Of a DNA stretch of 64,000 nucleotides, positions 62,913-64,000 are shown piece by piece. The notes beneath the pieces were generated by a model. That model did not search any database. It had not been told where the DNA came from and worked only from the letters and a program-made list of their open reading frames with translations. This stretch comes from JAHEEL01 sp963785245 (GTDB lineage Bacteria; Actinomycetota; Acidimicrobiia; Spongiisociales; UBA5794), in contig CAWAUO010000011.1 in the NCBI GenBank assembly GCA_963785245.1, positions 62,001-126,000 on the forward strand, written 5' to 3'. Positions within the stretch are counted from its first letter, which is position 1. Every line of letters begins with the position of its first letter. Both the position numbers and the translations under genes were made by a program.

Positions 62913-64000
62913 GTGACCCTGGACTTCAGCCACAAGGACCTCGGGTTGACCGACGACGACCTCGTCGACCTCTACCGCAAGATGCTCATCTCGCGCCGCC
63001 TCGACGACAAGATGTGGGCGCTCAACCGGCAAGGACGCGTCCCATTCGTTGTCTCGGTCTCTGGCCACGAGGCGACACAGATCGGCATGGCAGCCGCCCT
63101 CGACCCGACCAGGGACTGGTCGCTTCCCTACTACCGCGACATCGCCTTCAACATCGGCCTCGGAGTCACCCCCCTCGACGTGTTCCTCGGTGTCTTCGCC
63201 AAAGCCGACGACCCCTCGTCCGGCGGCCGGCAGATGCCAAATCACTGGTCGGAACCGGACCTGAACCTCTTCACCCACTCGTCGGTGATCGCAACGCAGT
63301 ACCCGCACGCGGTCGGTATCGCCTACGAGTTGAAGCGACGGGGTACCGACTCGGTCGTCTATGTGTCCGGTGGCGAAGGCTCGACGTCCGAGGGCGACTG
63401 GCACGAGGCGATGAACTTCGCCGGGATCCACAAGCTCCCGGTGATCTTCCTCATCCAGAACAACCTCTACGCCATCTCCGTACCGGCAGCAGAGGAAGTT
63501 GCAGGCCAGGTCGCCGATCGAGCTGAGGGCTACGGAATGCACGGTGTCGTCGTCGACGGCAACAACATCATCGCCATGTATGCAGCGGCTTCAGCAGCCG
63601 TCGAGCGGGCCCGAGCTGGCGAAGGTCCGACGCTCATCGAAGCGAAGACATACCGCTACTACGCCCACACCTCAGACGACGACGACAAGCTCTACCGGAC
63701 CAGGGAAGAGGTCGAACTCTGGCGCAGGAAGGATCCGCTCCCGAACTTCCGGCAGTACCTCGTTGAGCAGCGGACCCTGTCCGCTGCCGCCGAAGCGAAA
63801 CTTGAATTCGAGGTGACCGCGCTCGTCAACAACGCTGCTGCCGCTGCGGAGGACGCCGCCGACCCGACCGACGCAACCAGCAACGTCTACGCAAACCCGA
63901 TTGTCCCATCCGTGCCGGTCGAGACCATGGAGCCAACCCCGAACGGCGAGGAGGTCAACCTCATCACCGCCGTCAATCGCACGCTCCACTACGCCATGGG
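62913..64000 (+). CDS. Branched-chain 2-oxoacid dehydrogenase E1, alpha-beta fusion (cut by window end)
   Basis: The first 330 residues are the E1 alpha subunit: SRRLDDKMWALNRQGRVPFV near residue 30, ThDP motif with GGEGSTSEGDWHEAMN near 158 and FLIQNNLYAISVP near 183. A linker rich in Ala and acidic residues near 300-330 leads to NLITAVNRTLHYAM, the expected start of E1 beta, so the two subunits are fused. The GTG at 62913 has GAGAGGAG upstream. It should decarboxylate branched-chain 2-oxoacids from the upstream dehydrogenase; pyruvate cannot be excluded. The gene runs beyond 64000. Confidence 0.9.
   Translation, partial: MTLDFSHKDLGLTDDDLVDLYRKMLISRRLDDKMWALNRQGRVPFVVSVSGHEATQIGMAAALDPTRDWSLPYYRDIAFNIGLGVTPLDVFLGVFAKADDPSSGGRQMPNHWSEPDLNLFTHSSVIATQYPHAVGIAYELKRRGTDSVVYVSGGEGSTSEGDWHEAMNFAGIHKLPVIFLIQNNLYAISVPAAEEVAGQVADRAEGYGMHGVVVDGNNIIAMYAAASAAVERARAGEGPTLIEAKTYRYYAHTSDDDDKLYRTREEVELWRRKDPLPNFRQYLVEQRTLSAAAEAKLEFEVTALVNNAAAAAEDAADPTDATSNVYANPIVPSVPVETMEPTPNGEEVNLITAVNRTLHYAM

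Overview
The window is high-GC bacterial DNA. Gene content and codon bias fit an Actinomycetota genome, possibly an uncultured Acidimicrobiia-like lineage; the phylum is inferred and the class is a guess. It has a tRNA Glu-Asp-Phe cluster, an AMP-forming acetyl-CoA synthetase, a 2-oxoacid:ferredoxin oxidoreductase, a GNAT/ADP-forming acyl-CoA synthetase fusion, leucine dehydrogenase with a fused branched-chain 2-oxoacid dehydrogenase E1, many lipoproteins, and MMPL, SulP and CLC transporters.

Layout. 0-5.5 kb: reductase, 2-oxoacid:ferredoxin oxidoreductase, acs and three tRNAs. 5.5-12 kb: a mobile-element zone with one complete IS1182-type element immediately after tRNA-Phe, two IS110-family elements, a DUF1254/DUF1214 gene and a DUF1214 remnant. 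12-18.3 kb: small accessory genes (SRPBCC, cupin, SnoaL-like, alpha/beta hydrolase, chagasin-like inhibitor, GNAT) and a truncated ISL3 transposase, separated by a short near-palindromic repeat (consensus CAGGTGCCGAYATGGGCGG) that I see nowhere else in the window. 18-25 kb: small membrane proteins, a TetR regulator with a clear operator, and zinc-type dehydrogenases. 25-33 kb: an operon combining PAP2 phosphatase, kinase-like and YbhN-type flippase-like modules with a lipoprotein, probably acting on an envelope lipid or glycan. 33-42 kb: MMPL/RND transporter, ABC exporter and a two-component system. 42-54 kb: aroE, SulP, a P-loop kinase with a GH13-like protein, a SpoIIAA-like/rhodanese/DszB-like trio, EamA and CLC transporters, acylphosphatase, a GerMN lipoprotein and a pterin dehydratase. 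54-64 kb: acyl-CoA synthetase/GNAT, double GNAT, GH13 amylase, small membrane proteins, leucine dehydrogenase and the E1 gene cut by the window end.

Four scattered lipoproteins (18.2, 22.6, 32.3 and 36.3 kb) form one paralogous family that I cannot name. It has a GCGGG lipobox region, an SLTEY-like motif, a PWIPGE-like motif and two conserved cysteines.

About twenty genes, several of them ordinary housekeeping genes, carry single-base frame breaks across which the protein clearly continues in another frame. Uncorrected indels in the assembly are the simplest explanation. Those genes are annotated here as single loci with the break position given.
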